From SVTX01 sp045632305 (GTDB taxonomy: Bacteria > Bacillota > Clostridia > Oscillospirales > CAG-272): a DNA stretch of 64,000 nucleotides. This document shows, piece by piece, positions 1 to 6,993 of this stretch. The first letter of the stretch is position 1. Every line of letters begins with the position of its first letter. The notes beneath the pieces were generated by a model. It saw only the letters and a program-made list of their open reading frames with translations, did no database searches and was not told the origin of the DNA. A program made the position numbers and the translations under genes. The DNA lies in NCBI GenBank assembly GCA_045632305.1, contig JAZQWL010000010.1, forward strand, positions 62,001 to 126,000. Direction: 5' to 3'.

Positions 1-2
1 TG

Positions 3-1130
3 AGAGTCGTTAAGGGATTCTCCCGTGAGGAGCATGAGATAGGCAAGTTCAAGAGAGCGGCAGACGATATTTGCGCAGATTTTACAAGAGCCGAGAGAAT
101 CGTTGCTCTCAATACGCCCTTTATGCAGATATGCGCGTATTTTTCAATGATCTTCGTTACCTTCCTTGGCGCGAAGCTCGCAATTATAAACACCGACCTT
201 GGCGGCGTTGCGACAATTTCCGCAATGCTTACGTACGGTATGCAGGTGCTTATTCAGCTTATGATGCTTTCCATGATATACGTAATTCTTACGATCTCTG
301 CGGAGAGCGCAAAGAGAGTTTGCGAGGTGTTAGAGGAGGTTCCGTCTCTTTCTGATCCCAAAAACGCAATCGACGATGTCAAGGATGGCTCGATCGACTT
401 TGAATGCGTTAATTTCAAGTATGCCGAGGATGCAGAGGCGTTCTCGCTTGAGAAGGTGGATCTGCATATTGATTCGGGCATGACCGTCGGAATTATCGGC
501 GGTACGGGAGCCAGCAAATCCACACTCGTTCAGCTTATCGCGCGTCTTTACGATGCGACCGAGGGCACAGTTAAGGTGGGCGGCGTTGACGTTCGCGATT
601 ATAATATGGACACGCTTCGCAACGCGGTTGCCATGGTACTTCAGAAGAATCTTCTTTTCTCGGGCACTATCCGTGAAAATCTCAAGTGGGGTAATGAGGA
701 CGCAACCGACGAGGAGATAATCGAGGCGGCAAAGCTCGCTCAGGCGCACGATTTTGTAATGTCGTTCCCCGATGGCTATGATACGAAGATAGAGCAGGGC
801 GGTACTAACGTTCCGGGCGGTCAGCGCCAGCGTCTTTGTATTGCCCGCGCGCTTCTCAAAAAGCCGAAAATTTTGATCCTTGACGACTCCACGAGCGCGG
901 TCGATACAAAAACCGACGCGCTTATCCGCGGTGGATTCAGGTCATATATTCCCGAAACCACAAAGATCATTATCGCGCAGAGAATCGCGTCTGTTGAGGA
1001 TGCGGATCTTATTCTCGTAATGGACAACGGCCGGGTTGTTTCGCGCGGAACTCACGATGAGCTTCTTGTATCCAGCGATATTTACCGCGAGGTATATGAG
1101 CAGCAGACGGGAGGTGCGGACAATGAGTAA
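3..1130 (+). CDS. ABC exporter half-transporter, degenerate-site subunit (5' end missing)
   Basis: The reading frame is open from the window edge, so the N-terminal part of the membrane domain is missing; 375 codons are visible. It is a type IV ABC exporter subunit: the last membrane helices, then a complete nucleotide-binding domain. Walker A (nt 498-524) reads GGTGASKST, with Ser where Gly normally precedes the Lys. The signature (nt 810-824) reads VPGGQ instead of LSGGQ. Walker B ends LDD, with Asp for the catalytic Glu (nt 885-887), and the switch His is Gln (nt 978-980). Asp and Gln at these places are the known mark of the degenerate subunit of heterodimeric exporters such as TM287/288. 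The stop overlaps the next subunit's start by 8 bp, so the two are surely co-translated. The substrate cannot be told from sequence. Confidence 0.93.
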   Translation, partial: RVVKGFSREEHEIGKFKRAADDICADFTRAERIVALNTPFMQICAYFSMIFVTFLGAKLAIINTDLGGVATISAMLTYGMQVLIQLMMLSMIYVILTISAESAKRVCEVLEEVPSLSDPKNAIDDVKDGSIDFECVNFKYAEDAEAFSLEKVDLHIDSGMTVGIIGGTGASKSTLVQLIARLYDATEGTVKVGGVDVRDYNMDTLRNAVAMVLQKNLLFSGTIRENLKWGNEDATDEEIIEAAKLAQAHDFVMSFPDGYDTKIEQGGTNVPGGQRQRLCIARALLKKPKILILDDSTSAVDTKTDALIRGGFRSYIPETTKIIIAQRIASVEDADLILVMDNGRVVSRGTHDELLVSSDIYREVYEQQTGGADNE

Positions 1131-3045
1131 GAAGATGCCTTCTATGGGCGGTAAGCCCAAGATGAATTTCTCGGCTCTCGGCAGGGTGCTCAAGCTCCTT
1201 TTCGGATTTTATCCCGTGCTGATGCCTTTGACTTGCGTATGTATTCTTCTGTCGGCGGGCGTGAGCGCAATGCCCGCGCTTTTCCAACAGAGAATATTTG
1301 CGGTGATCGATAAATTCGTAAAGAGCGGTGATACCTCGTGGGCTGCTGCAAAGGAAGAGATCCTTCCGCTTGTAATTACGCTTGCCTCACTTTACGTTAT
1401 AGCAATTATTCTGATTCTCATTCATACACAGCTTATGGCGTATATCACGCAGGGCTTCTTAAATAAGATGCGACACCGTATGTTCGAGAAGATGCAGAAT
1501 CTTCCTATCAGTTATTTTGACACTCACAAGCACGGCGATATCATGAGCTATTATACTAACGATATCGATACTCTCCGTATGCTTGTTTCTCAGTCTCTGC
1601 CTACGTTCATTCAGGCAGGAACGATCGTAATTACCGTATTCTTCATTATGATGTGGTACAGTATCTGGATGACGCTTATCATTTCTCTTGGCGTGTTTGC
1701 TATGATCATGGTATCAAAGAAGGTTGGCGGCGGCTCTGCCAAGTTCTTTATGCGTCAGCAGAAGTCCATTGCGGAGACCGAGGGATTTGTTCAGGAAATG
1801 ATGAACGGTCAGCGAGTTATCAAGGTATTCACCCATGAGGAGAAATGTCAGGAGGACTTTGATAAGATCAACGAGCAGCTCTGTGAGGACAGCTACAGAG
1901 CGCACGCGTACGCGAACTGCTTAGGTCCGATCATTATGAATATCGGTAACGTGCTTTACGTTATCTGCGCTATGGCGGGCGGTCTTTTCGTGCTTACGAA
2001 CTGTCCTAATATTGCCATTTCGGGATTGCCCTTTACGATAGATATCGTTGTTCCTTTCCTTGGTATGACAAAGCAGTTTACAGGTAACGTAAACTCACTT
2101 TCTCAGCAGATAAACTCCATCGTTATGTCGCTTGCGGGCGCGCAGAGAATCTTCACGCTTATGGATGAGATGCCCGAGGCGGACGAGGGATACGTAACTC
2201 TCGTTAATGCAAGGGAGGACGAGAACGGTAACCTTTACGAGGTTCCCGAGCATACGGGTATCTGGGCTTGGAAGCATCCCCACCGTGACGGTACGCTCGA
2301 TTACGTTCGTCTTCGCGGTGACGTTCGCATGGTTGACGTTGACTTCGGATATGAAGAGGGCAAGCAGGTGCTTTCTAACGTGTCGGTTTATGCCGAGCCC
2401 GGTCAGAAGGTTGCCTTCGTTGGCTCGACGGGTGCGGGCAAGACCACAATTACAAACCTTATCAACAGATTCTACGATATTGCCGACGGTAAGATCCGAT
2501 ACGACGGCATCAATATCAACAAAATAAAGAAGAGCGATCTCCGTCGCTCGCTCGGTATAGTACTGCAGGAAACCAACCTCTTTACGGGAAGCGTTATGGA
2601 CAATATCCGTTACGGTAATCTTGACGCGACGGACGAGGAATGTATCGCGGCGGCGAAGCTTGCGGGTGCAGATGACTTTATTACTCGCTTGCCCCACGGA
2701 TATAATACCGAGCTTACAAATAACGGCGCAAATCTCTCCCAGGGACAGAGACAGCTCATCGCTATCGCACGCGCTGCGGTTGCAGATCCCCCCGTTATGA
2801 TCCTCGACGAAGCGACCTCCTCCATTGACACAAGAACCGAGGCGATCGTTCAGAGAGGTATGGATAAGCTCATGGAGGGCAGAACGGTATTCGTTATCGC
2901 TCACCGTCTTTCCACTATCATGAATTCCGACGTTATTATGGTTCTTGAAAAGGGACGGATAATTGAACGCGGCTCACACGAGAGCTTGCTTGATAAGAAG
3001 GGAACTTATTATCAGCTCTATACGGGCGCGTTTGAATTGGAGTAA
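1123..3045 (+). CDS. ABC exporter half-transporter, catalytic subunit
   Basis: A full-length half-transporter of 640 residues: six predicted helices in the first 350 residues, then an NBD. Walker A GSTGAGKTT lies near residue 434, the signature LSQGQ near 538, Walker B LDEA near 558 keeps the catalytic Glu, and the switch His is present (IAHR). This is therefore the ATP-hydrolysing partner of the preceding degenerate subunit. About 45 residues rich in acidic and aromatic positions sit between the membrane part and the NBD. The start at 1123 is chosen over the in-frame ATG at 1036 because a GGGAGG Shine-Dalgarno lies at 1109-1114 and the longer form would overlap the upstream gene by 95 bp. 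Likely a multidrug, lipid or peptide exporter. Confidence 0.95.
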   Translation: MSKKMPSMGGKPKMNFSALGRVLKLLFGFYPVLMPLTCVCILLSAGVSAMPALFQQRIFAVIDKFVKSGDTSWAAAKEEILPLVITLASLYVIAIILILIHTQLMAYITQGFLNKMRHRMFEKMQNLPISYFDTHKHGDIMSYYTNDIDTLRMLVSQSLPTFIQAGTIVITVFFIMMWYSIWMTLIISLGVFAMIMVSKKVGGGSAKFFMRQQKSIAETEGFVQEMMNGQRVIKVFTHEEKCQEDFDKINEQLCEDSYRAHAYANCLGPIIMNIGNVLYVICAMAGGLFVLTNCPNIAISGLPFTIDIVVPFLGMTKQFTGNVNSLSQQINSIVMSLAGAQRIFTLMDEMPEADEGYVTLVNAREDENGNLYEVPEHTGIWAWKHPHRDGTLDYVRLRGDVRMVDVDFGYEEGKQVLSNVSVYAEPGQKVAFVGSTGAGKTTITNLINRFYDIADGKIRYDGININKIKKSDLRRSLGIVLQETNLFTGSVMDNIRYGNLDATDEECIAAAKLAGADDFITRLPHGYNTELTNNGANLSQGQRQLIAIARAAVADPPVMILDEATSSIDTRTEAIVQRGMDKLMEGRTVFVIAHRLSTIMNSDVIMVLEKGRIIERGSHESLLDKKGTYYQLYTGAFELE

Positions 3046-3048
3046 GCT

Positions 3049-3633
3049 ATGCGTGACTTCGGCGTAAAGGTTTTTTGTTCCGCGATTCCCGAGGGTGAAT
3101 GTAATTTTGACGTTTATCCCGAGGAGAGAAGAGAAGAAATAAACTCCGTTCGGAACGGGCGGTTAAAAAAAGAAAAATTCCATGCCTGGAAGCTGCTTGA
3201 GATGGCGATTGAATCCCTCGGAATAAATTTCCGCGAGCTTGATTTTATAAAAAACGAAAACGGAAAATGGGTATGCGATAAGATTTGTTTTTCGCTTTCT
3301 CACACTGATCGCTTGGTTGCGGTTGCAGTGTCACAAAATGCGGTTGGAGTGGACATTGAGAAGGTATCTGACAGAGCGCAGAGAGTTGCAAAAAAGGTGT
3401 TTTCACAAAGCGAGCTTGATGCGTGTGACGGTGACGAGATCCTTTATACCACAAAGCTTTGGACACAGAAAGAGGCAATTTTCAAGACGCTTGACGAAGG
3501 GGTATTTTCTCCGCAGAGTATTGCAATTTCCGAGCATATTGTACAGACGCTTGAAATAGAGATCAACGGTGAAAAATACGTTATTTCTGTTGCGGGTGTC
3601 GGCGCGGAAAATGCAGAATTTTACAGTAAATAA
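3049..3633 (+). CDS. 4'-phosphopantetheinyl transferase (Sfp type)
   Basis: Transfers the phosphopantetheine arm of CoA onto the serine of carrier proteins. The three family motifs are present: FSLSHT at residues 81-86, VGVDIE at 99-104 with the Mg-binding Asp/Glu, and WTQKEAIFK at 138-146. At 194 residues it is slightly short for the Sfp type (about 220-240) but longer than AcpS. It starts 3 bp after the ABC transporter stop and ends just before a strong terminator, so it is the last gene of that operon. No NRPS or PKS gene is in the window; the target could be the fatty-acid carrier protein or a distant cluster. Confidence 0.87.
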   Translation: MRDFGVKVFCSAIPEGECNFDVYPEERREEINSVRNGRLKKEKFHAWKLLEMAIESLGINFRELDFIKNENGKWVCDKICFSLSHTDRLVAVAVSQNAVGVDIEKVSDRAQRVAKKVFSQSELDACDGDEILYTTKLWTQKEAIFKTLDEGVFSPQSIAISEHIVQTLEIEINGEKYVISVAGVGAENAEFYSK

Positions 3634-3637
3634 AATT

Positions 3638-3671
3638 TATGCCCGAGGCGATCGCCTCGGGCATATTCTTA
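3638..3671 (+). terminator. Rho-independent terminator after PPTase
   Basis: A perfect 28-bp palindrome (arms TATGCCCGAGGCGA and its complement) starts 4 bp after the PPTase stop and is followed by TTCTTATT. It closes the ABC transporter/PPTase operon. Confidence 0.85.
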
Positions 3672-3700
3672 TTGACATTTTAAAGGATTTGTGGTATAAT
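3672..3700 (+). promoter_or_regulatory. Sigma-A promoter of the FTR-like/thioredoxin operon
   Basis: TTGACA at 3672-3677, a 17-bp spacer and TATAAT at 3695-3700 with a TGG extended -10. Both hexamers match consensus exactly, predicting strong constitutive expression. Confidence 0.9.
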
Positions 3701-3734
3701 ATTTTTACAAATTTAAAGAAAGGACAGTACATTC

Positions 3735-3935
3735 ATGGCTATTAAAGTTAATCCTAATAAGGAAGTTGTTGATACAATAAGAGAAGGTCTCAAGAGAACA
3801 GGCGGCTACTGCCCTTGCGTTCGCGAGCAGAGCGAGGATACAAAGTGTATGTGCAAGCAGTTCAAGGAGCAGATAAAGGACCCCGATTTCGAGGGCTATT
3901 GTCATTGTATGCTTTATTACAAAACTAAAGATTAA
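3735..3935 (+). CDS. Ferredoxin-thioredoxin reductase catalytic-chain-like protein, short form
   Basis: A 66-residue protein with three Cys pairs: CPC (26-28), CMC (38-40) and CHC (56-58). The catalytic chain of ferredoxin-thioredoxin reductase uses CPC/CPC/CHC to hold a [4Fe-4S] cluster beside a redox-active disulfide, passing electrons from ferredoxin to thioredoxin. Here the middle Pro is Met and the spacings (9 and 15 residues) differ from the plant-type X16/X8, so it is a reduced version. The next gene, 11 bp on, is thioredoxin, which supports a role as its reductase. No variable FTR chain is nearby. The family assignment is good; the function is inferred from motif and neighbour. Confidence 0.82.
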   Translation: MAIKVNPNKEVVDTIREGLKRTGGYCPCVREQSEDTKCMCKQFKEQIKDPDFEGYCHCMLYYKTKD

Positions 3936-3946
3936 GGAGAAAATAT

Positions 3947-4252
3947 ATGGAGATCAAAATTACAAATGCTAATTTTCAGGCCGAGGTAATTGAATCCGAC
4001 AAGCCCGTGCTTATAGATTTTTACGCTACGTGGTGCGGCCCCTGTAAAATGATCGCCCCTTTTGTTGAGGAGATCGCAAACGAAAATCCCGACATTAAGG
4101 TTGGTAAGATCGACGTTGATGAGGAGGGCGCGCTTGCGACCGCCTTCGGAATCGTCAGCATCCCCACACTCGTTGTTGTAAAGGGTGGCGAGGTTGTGAA
4201 CAAGGCAGTTGGTTACAGATCCAAGGATCAGATACTTAAGCTTTTGAAATAA
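3947..4252 (+). CDS. trxA: Thioredoxin
   Basis: A 101-residue classical thioredoxin with the active site WCGPC at residues 29-33 and the cis-Pro loop SIPT further on. It reduces protein disulfides in the cytosol. It shares a promoter with the FTR-like gene just upstream (AAGGAG Shine-Dalgarno in between), suggesting a ferredoxin-fed thioredoxin system suited to an anaerobe. A terminator follows 7 bp after the stop. Confidence 0.96.
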   Translation: MEIKITNANFQAEVIESDKPVLIDFYATWCGPCKMIAPFVEEIANENPDIKVGKIDVDEEGALATAFGIVSIPTLVVVKGGEVVNKAVGYRSKDQILKLLK

Positions 4253-4259
4253 AAAGTAG

Positions 4260-4288
4260 GGCGGGGGCTTGGCTCCCGCCGCTTTTTT
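4260..4288 (+). terminator. Terminator after trxA
   Basis: GGCGGG (4260-4265) pairs with CCCGCC (4275-4280), extended by a G-U and a G-C pair, and is followed by a six-T run. Confidence 0.8.
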
Positions 4289-4352
4289 GCGTATTTTTGC
4301 ACGAATCATTAAAGCAAAAACACCGCATAGGCATTCGCCTACGCGGTATTTT

Positions 4353-4376
4353 TGGTCGAAGTGACACGATTCGAAC
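4353..4376 (-). pseudogene. tRNA-Pro 3'-end fragment, distal copy
   Basis: 24 nt matching the 3' end of the intact tRNA-Pro except for one T/C change. There is no 5' half, so it cannot be a tRNA. Confidence 0.8.
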
Positions 4377-4549
4377 TGAGATTTGTCGCGTCGCTTTCGC
4401 GACATCAAATGCTCCAAATCAAGAGAATGCAGGCATTCTCTTTGCAACAAAATCCAAATGGCTACCGCCGCCATTTGAATTTTCTGCACGTTCTCGCATG
4501 TGTCATTAAAGCAAAAATACCGCGCAGGCATTCGCCTACGCGGTATTTT

Positions 4550-4573
4550 TGGTCGAAGTGACACGACTCGAAC
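4550..4573 (-). pseudogene. tRNA-Pro 3'-end fragment, middle copy
   Basis: 24 nt identical to the 3' end of the intact tRNA-Pro, exactly 197 bp from it, with its own copy of the terminator hairpin downstream on the minus strand. Confidence 0.82.
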
Positions 4574-4707
4574 TGAGATTTGTCGCGTCGCTTCCGCGAC
4601 ATCAAATGCTCCAAATCAAGAGAATGCAGACATTCTCTTTGCAACAAAATCCAAATGGCTACCGCCGCCATTTGAATTTTCTGCACGTTCTCGCATGTGT
4701 CATTAAA

Positions 4708-4747
4708 GCAAAAATACCGCGCAGGCATTCGCCTACGCGGTATTTTT
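4708..4747 (-). terminator. tRNA-Pro terminator
   Basis: AAAATACCGCG (4711-4721) pairs with CGCGGTATTTT (4736-4746), with an inner AGGC/GCCT stem. It begins directly after the encoded CCA and has T-runs on both strands, so it can also stop leftover transcription from trxA. Confidence 0.8.
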
Positions 4748-4822
4748 GGTCGAAGTGACACGACTCGAACGTGCAGCATCTTGCTCCCAAAGCAAGCGCG
4801 CTACCAATTGCGCCACACCTCG
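4747..4822 (-). tRNA. tRNA-Pro (anticodon UGG)
   Basis: A 76-nt cloverleaf on the minus strand. The acceptor stem CGAGGTG pairs with CACTTCG (one G-U), the anticodon stem CTTGC/GCAAG encloses TTTGGGA with anticodon TGG, the T-loop core is GTTCGAGTC and CCA is encoded. Its promoter is immediately upstream. Its 3' end is the source of the tandem repeats that follow. Confidence 0.95.
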
Positions 4823-4837
4823 ATATTCAACTATGAT

Positions 4838-4866
4838 ATTATATCAAATATTTTTCAAATTGTCAA
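4838..4866 (-). promoter_or_regulatory. Promoter of tRNA-Pro
   Basis: On the minus strand TTGACA (4861-4866), 17 bp and TATAAT (4838-4843) with a TGA extended -10; the tRNA 5' end is 16 nt further on. Confidence 0.88.
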
Positions 4867-4889
4867 CAACTTTCAAAATATTAATTATT

Positions 4890-5252
4890 TTATTTCCTTT
4901 TCGTTTTCGTCACCTCAAAGCTTGCATTTAAAAGAAATCTTACGATCTCATCGGGCGCGTCTTCGAGTATGATCGACACCCAGTGGAGCTTATTCATGTG
5001 GTATGCGGGATAGACTCCGTCGGTTGCATCGAATGATCCATGCATATCAAGGGGGAGCTTGACATTAACGACGTCAATTATTCTATTGCTGTTACCTACA
5101 AGCTTGCTTTTCGGAACGCGCATACAGATACAGAACCACTTACGGCTATCCGTGTGGCGCATAACTGCAGTTTCAAAATCCTCTTCAAAGGGATAGTCGG
5201 GAAGTGTATTGTGGGTGCTTTTACAAATTTCAAAAAAATTATCGCGTGTCAT
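4890..5252 (-). CDS. MmcQ/YjbR family protein
   Basis: A 120-residue protein that fits the MmcQ/YjbR family (double-wing fold, predicted but unproven DNA binding). The C-terminal part has the family pattern around YPAYHMNKLHWVSIIL, and the total length fits. It stands alone in front of the tRNA-Pro gene on the same strand. A candidate promoter lies upstream at 5285-5313. Its exact role is unknown. Confidence 0.8.
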   Translation of the reverse strand: MTRDNFFEICKSTHNTLPDYPFEEDFETAVMRHTDSRKWFCICMRVPKSKLVGNSNRIIDVVNVKLPLDMHGSFDATDGVYPAYHMNKLHWVSIILEDAPDEIVRFLLNASFEVTKTKRK

Positions 5253-5284
5253 ATCGTCCTCGGTCTCGGTGAGTTTATGTATAT

Positions 5285-5313
5285 ATCATAACACAATTTT
5301 CGTTCAAAATCAA
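5285..5313 (-). promoter_or_regulatory. Promoter of the YjbR-family gene
   Basis: Minus-strand TTGATT (5308-5313), 17 bp and TATGAT (5285-5290) preceded by TGT, an extended -10. Confidence 0.65.
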
Positions 5314-5330
5314 CTTTCCACAGAAAAATG

Positions 5331-5359
5331 TTGCATTTTTGGAAAATTTGTGATATAAT
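5331..5359 (+). promoter_or_regulatory. Promoter of the GltS-type transporter
   Basis: TTGCAT (5331-5336), 17 bp and TATAAT (5354-5359) with a TGA extended -10. It is divergent from the YjbR-family promoter. Confidence 0.82.
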
Positions 5360-5395
5360 TACACGTGGAAAACTTATAAAAAGGAGTTTTTAGAT

Positions 5396-6835
5396 ATGGG
5401 TAATGAATTCAGCTGGGACTTTTCGCTCGCCAATTATCCTGCGGTTTGGGCGTTTATGGTTCAGATAGGTTTATTATTTTTATTTTTGATGCTCGGAAAT
5501 ACGCTCAGACGCAAGATCCCGTGGTTCCGCAAGTGCCTTATTCCTTCCGCACTTCTTGGCGGTCTGTTGCTTCTCATTGTAAATATAATCATAAAGCAGT
5601 TCGGGGTTGAGATTGTTAATCAGCAGGTCATGCAGGTTATTACTTATCACTGTCTGGGTATCGGATTTGCGGCGATGTCGCTTAAAACAGAGAAAAAGCG
5701 CCACAAGACAAATTCCGCGCAGGTATTTGAATTCGGTGCGACAACCGGCGGCACGTACATGCTTCAAGCGTTTGTCGGATTGGGTATTTCTATTTTAATG
5801 TTCCTTATTACTCGCGGCGGCAAGGTTATTTCTTACGTCAGCGGTCTTATTCTCCCTCTGGCGTACGGACAGGGCCCCGGAAATGCGCTCAGTTGGGATA
5901 TCAACTATACCAATATGCCCGGCAATTTCTTTGCGGGTAACGGAAGCTTTGGTCTTTCTCTTGCATCCATCGGATTTGTGGTTGCGTCGGTTTTCGGCAT
6001 TATTTATATCAACATTTACAAAAAGCGCGGACTCAAGATGCGTGACGGAAGCCGCAATGCGGAGCTTTCCGACATTTACACTGAGAGTCTTAACGAGATT
6101 CCCGATAATGAGTCCGTTGACAAGTTTTCTCTTCAGATCGGTTTTGTTATCATAGCGTACGCTATGGCGTTTGGATTTATGTGTCTTCTCGGCATTCTTT
6201 CCGACTTTACGAACAGCATCGCGTGGGGCTTCAATTTCCTTTGGGCATCCTTGGCGGCTATGGTGGTTAAGGCGGTCGTAAAGATCCTTCACAAGACCAA
6301 GCTTATGAAGAGAGAATACATAAACAACTACCACATGGACAGAATTTCGGGTCTTTTCTTCGACCTTATGATCGTTGCGGGAGTAACCGCGATCGAGATC
6401 AACGATATAAAGAATTACATTATTCCCATTATCGTTTTGAGCGTAGCCGGTGTGGTTGCGACTTGGATATATCTTCGCCTTGTAGCGAAGGAATGCTTCC
6501 GCGGATTCGAGCATGAGTTTTTCCTTATGAGCTTTGGCACATTTACAGGTACCGCATCGAACGGTATGATACTTATGAAGCAGATCGACCCCGCTCTTAG
6601 AACTCCGACGTCAAGTCTTTATATTTTGTCGAATTTCCCTGCAATGGTAATGATCGCTCCGCTTCTTTTCATGCTTGGATTTGCGGGCGGATCGCTTAAA
6701 AACGCCGTTATCGCTTGCGTGGTCTTCTTCGTCTTGTGGGTGGTTTACACTGTATTTTTATTCCGCAGACGGATCTTCAAAAAGCATTATAAGAACAAGC
6801 CCGTGGAGGTTTGGCAGGAAGAAGAGCAGTCGTGA
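5396..6835 (+). CDS. Sodium/glutamate symporter family (GltS-like) transporter
   Basis: A 479-residue integral membrane protein with about 12 hydrophobic segments. The segment LAYGQGPGNALSW near residue 157 and a second half with FGTFTGTASNGM near 380 resemble the two pore-lining glycine-rich repeats of the ESS (GltS) family, which imports glutamate with sodium. A hydrophilic loop near 215-245 separates the halves. The gene is single, with its own promoter and terminator. Family membership is likely; the substrate could be another anion, since this branch is longer than E. coli GltS (401 residues). Confidence 0.78.
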   Translation: MGNEFSWDFSLANYPAVWAFMVQIGLLFLFLMLGNTLRRKIPWFRKCLIPSALLGGLLLLIVNIIIKQFGVEIVNQQVMQVITYHCLGIGFAAMSLKTEKKRHKTNSAQVFEFGATTGGTYMLQAFVGLGISILMFLITRGGKVISYVSGLILPLAYGQGPGNALSWDINYTNMPGNFFAGNGSFGLSLASIGFVVASVFGIIYINIYKKRGLKMRDGSRNAELSDIYTESLNEIPDNESVDKFSLQIGFVIIAYAMAFGFMCLLGILSDFTNSIAWGFNFLWASLAAMVVKAVVKILHKTKLMKREYINNYHMDRISGLFFDLMIVAGVTAIEINDIKNYIIPIIVLSVAGVVATWIYLRLVAKECFRGFEHEFFLMSFGTFTGTASNGMILMKQIDPALRTPTSSLYILSNFPAMVMIAPLLFMLGFAGGSLKNAVIACVVFFVLWVVYTVFLFRRRIFKKHYKNKPVEVWQEEEQS

Positions 6836-6856
6836 TTCAAATTTAATACAAAAATC

Positions 6857-6897
6857 AAGAGAACTCTGCAAAAATCCTCGCAGGGTTCTCTCTTTTT
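6857..6897 (+). terminator. Terminator after the GltS-type gene
   Basis: GAGAACTCTGC (6859-6869) pairs with GCAGGGTTCTC (6880-6890), followed by a T-rich tail. Confidence 0.8.
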
Positions 6898-6910
6898 GCG
6901 CTAAAATTCC

Positions 6911-6940
6911 TTGACAAATATACCTTAAATATTGTATAAT
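6911..6940 (+). promoter_or_regulatory. Promoter of the miaB-mutSL-tldDE operon
   Basis: TTGACA (6911-6916), 18 bp and TATAAT (6935-6940). A transcription start near 6947 makes the ATG at 6955 almost leaderless and supports translation from 6994. Confidence 0.85.
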
Positions 6941-6993
6941 TAAATAATAGTATAATGAGATATTGTATCCAAAAACAGACAGAGGAGCAAAAA

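Larger units (their letters stand above)
4308..4770. repeat. 197-bp tandem repeat containing tRNA-Pro 3' ends and terminators
   Basis: Two full units (4308-4504 and 4505-4701), differing at about six positions, and a third partial unit (4702-4770) that runs into the intact tRNA-Pro gene. Read on the minus strand, each unit holds the last 24 nt of the tRNA (T-arm 3' part, acceptor strand and CCA), then the tRNA terminator hairpin, then about 125 nt of cargo. The cargo has three more hairpins, for example GTCGCG/CGCGAC at 4385-4403 and arms around AGAGAATGC and CAAATGGC. No open frame is convincing; short frames here simply repeat with the unit. Confidence 0.9.

Noticed and set aside
4297..4972. 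Several 60-105 codon frames on both strands in the tRNA-Pro repeat
   Set aside because: The same frame appears once per 197-bp unit; it runs through tRNA ends and terminators and has no coding signs.
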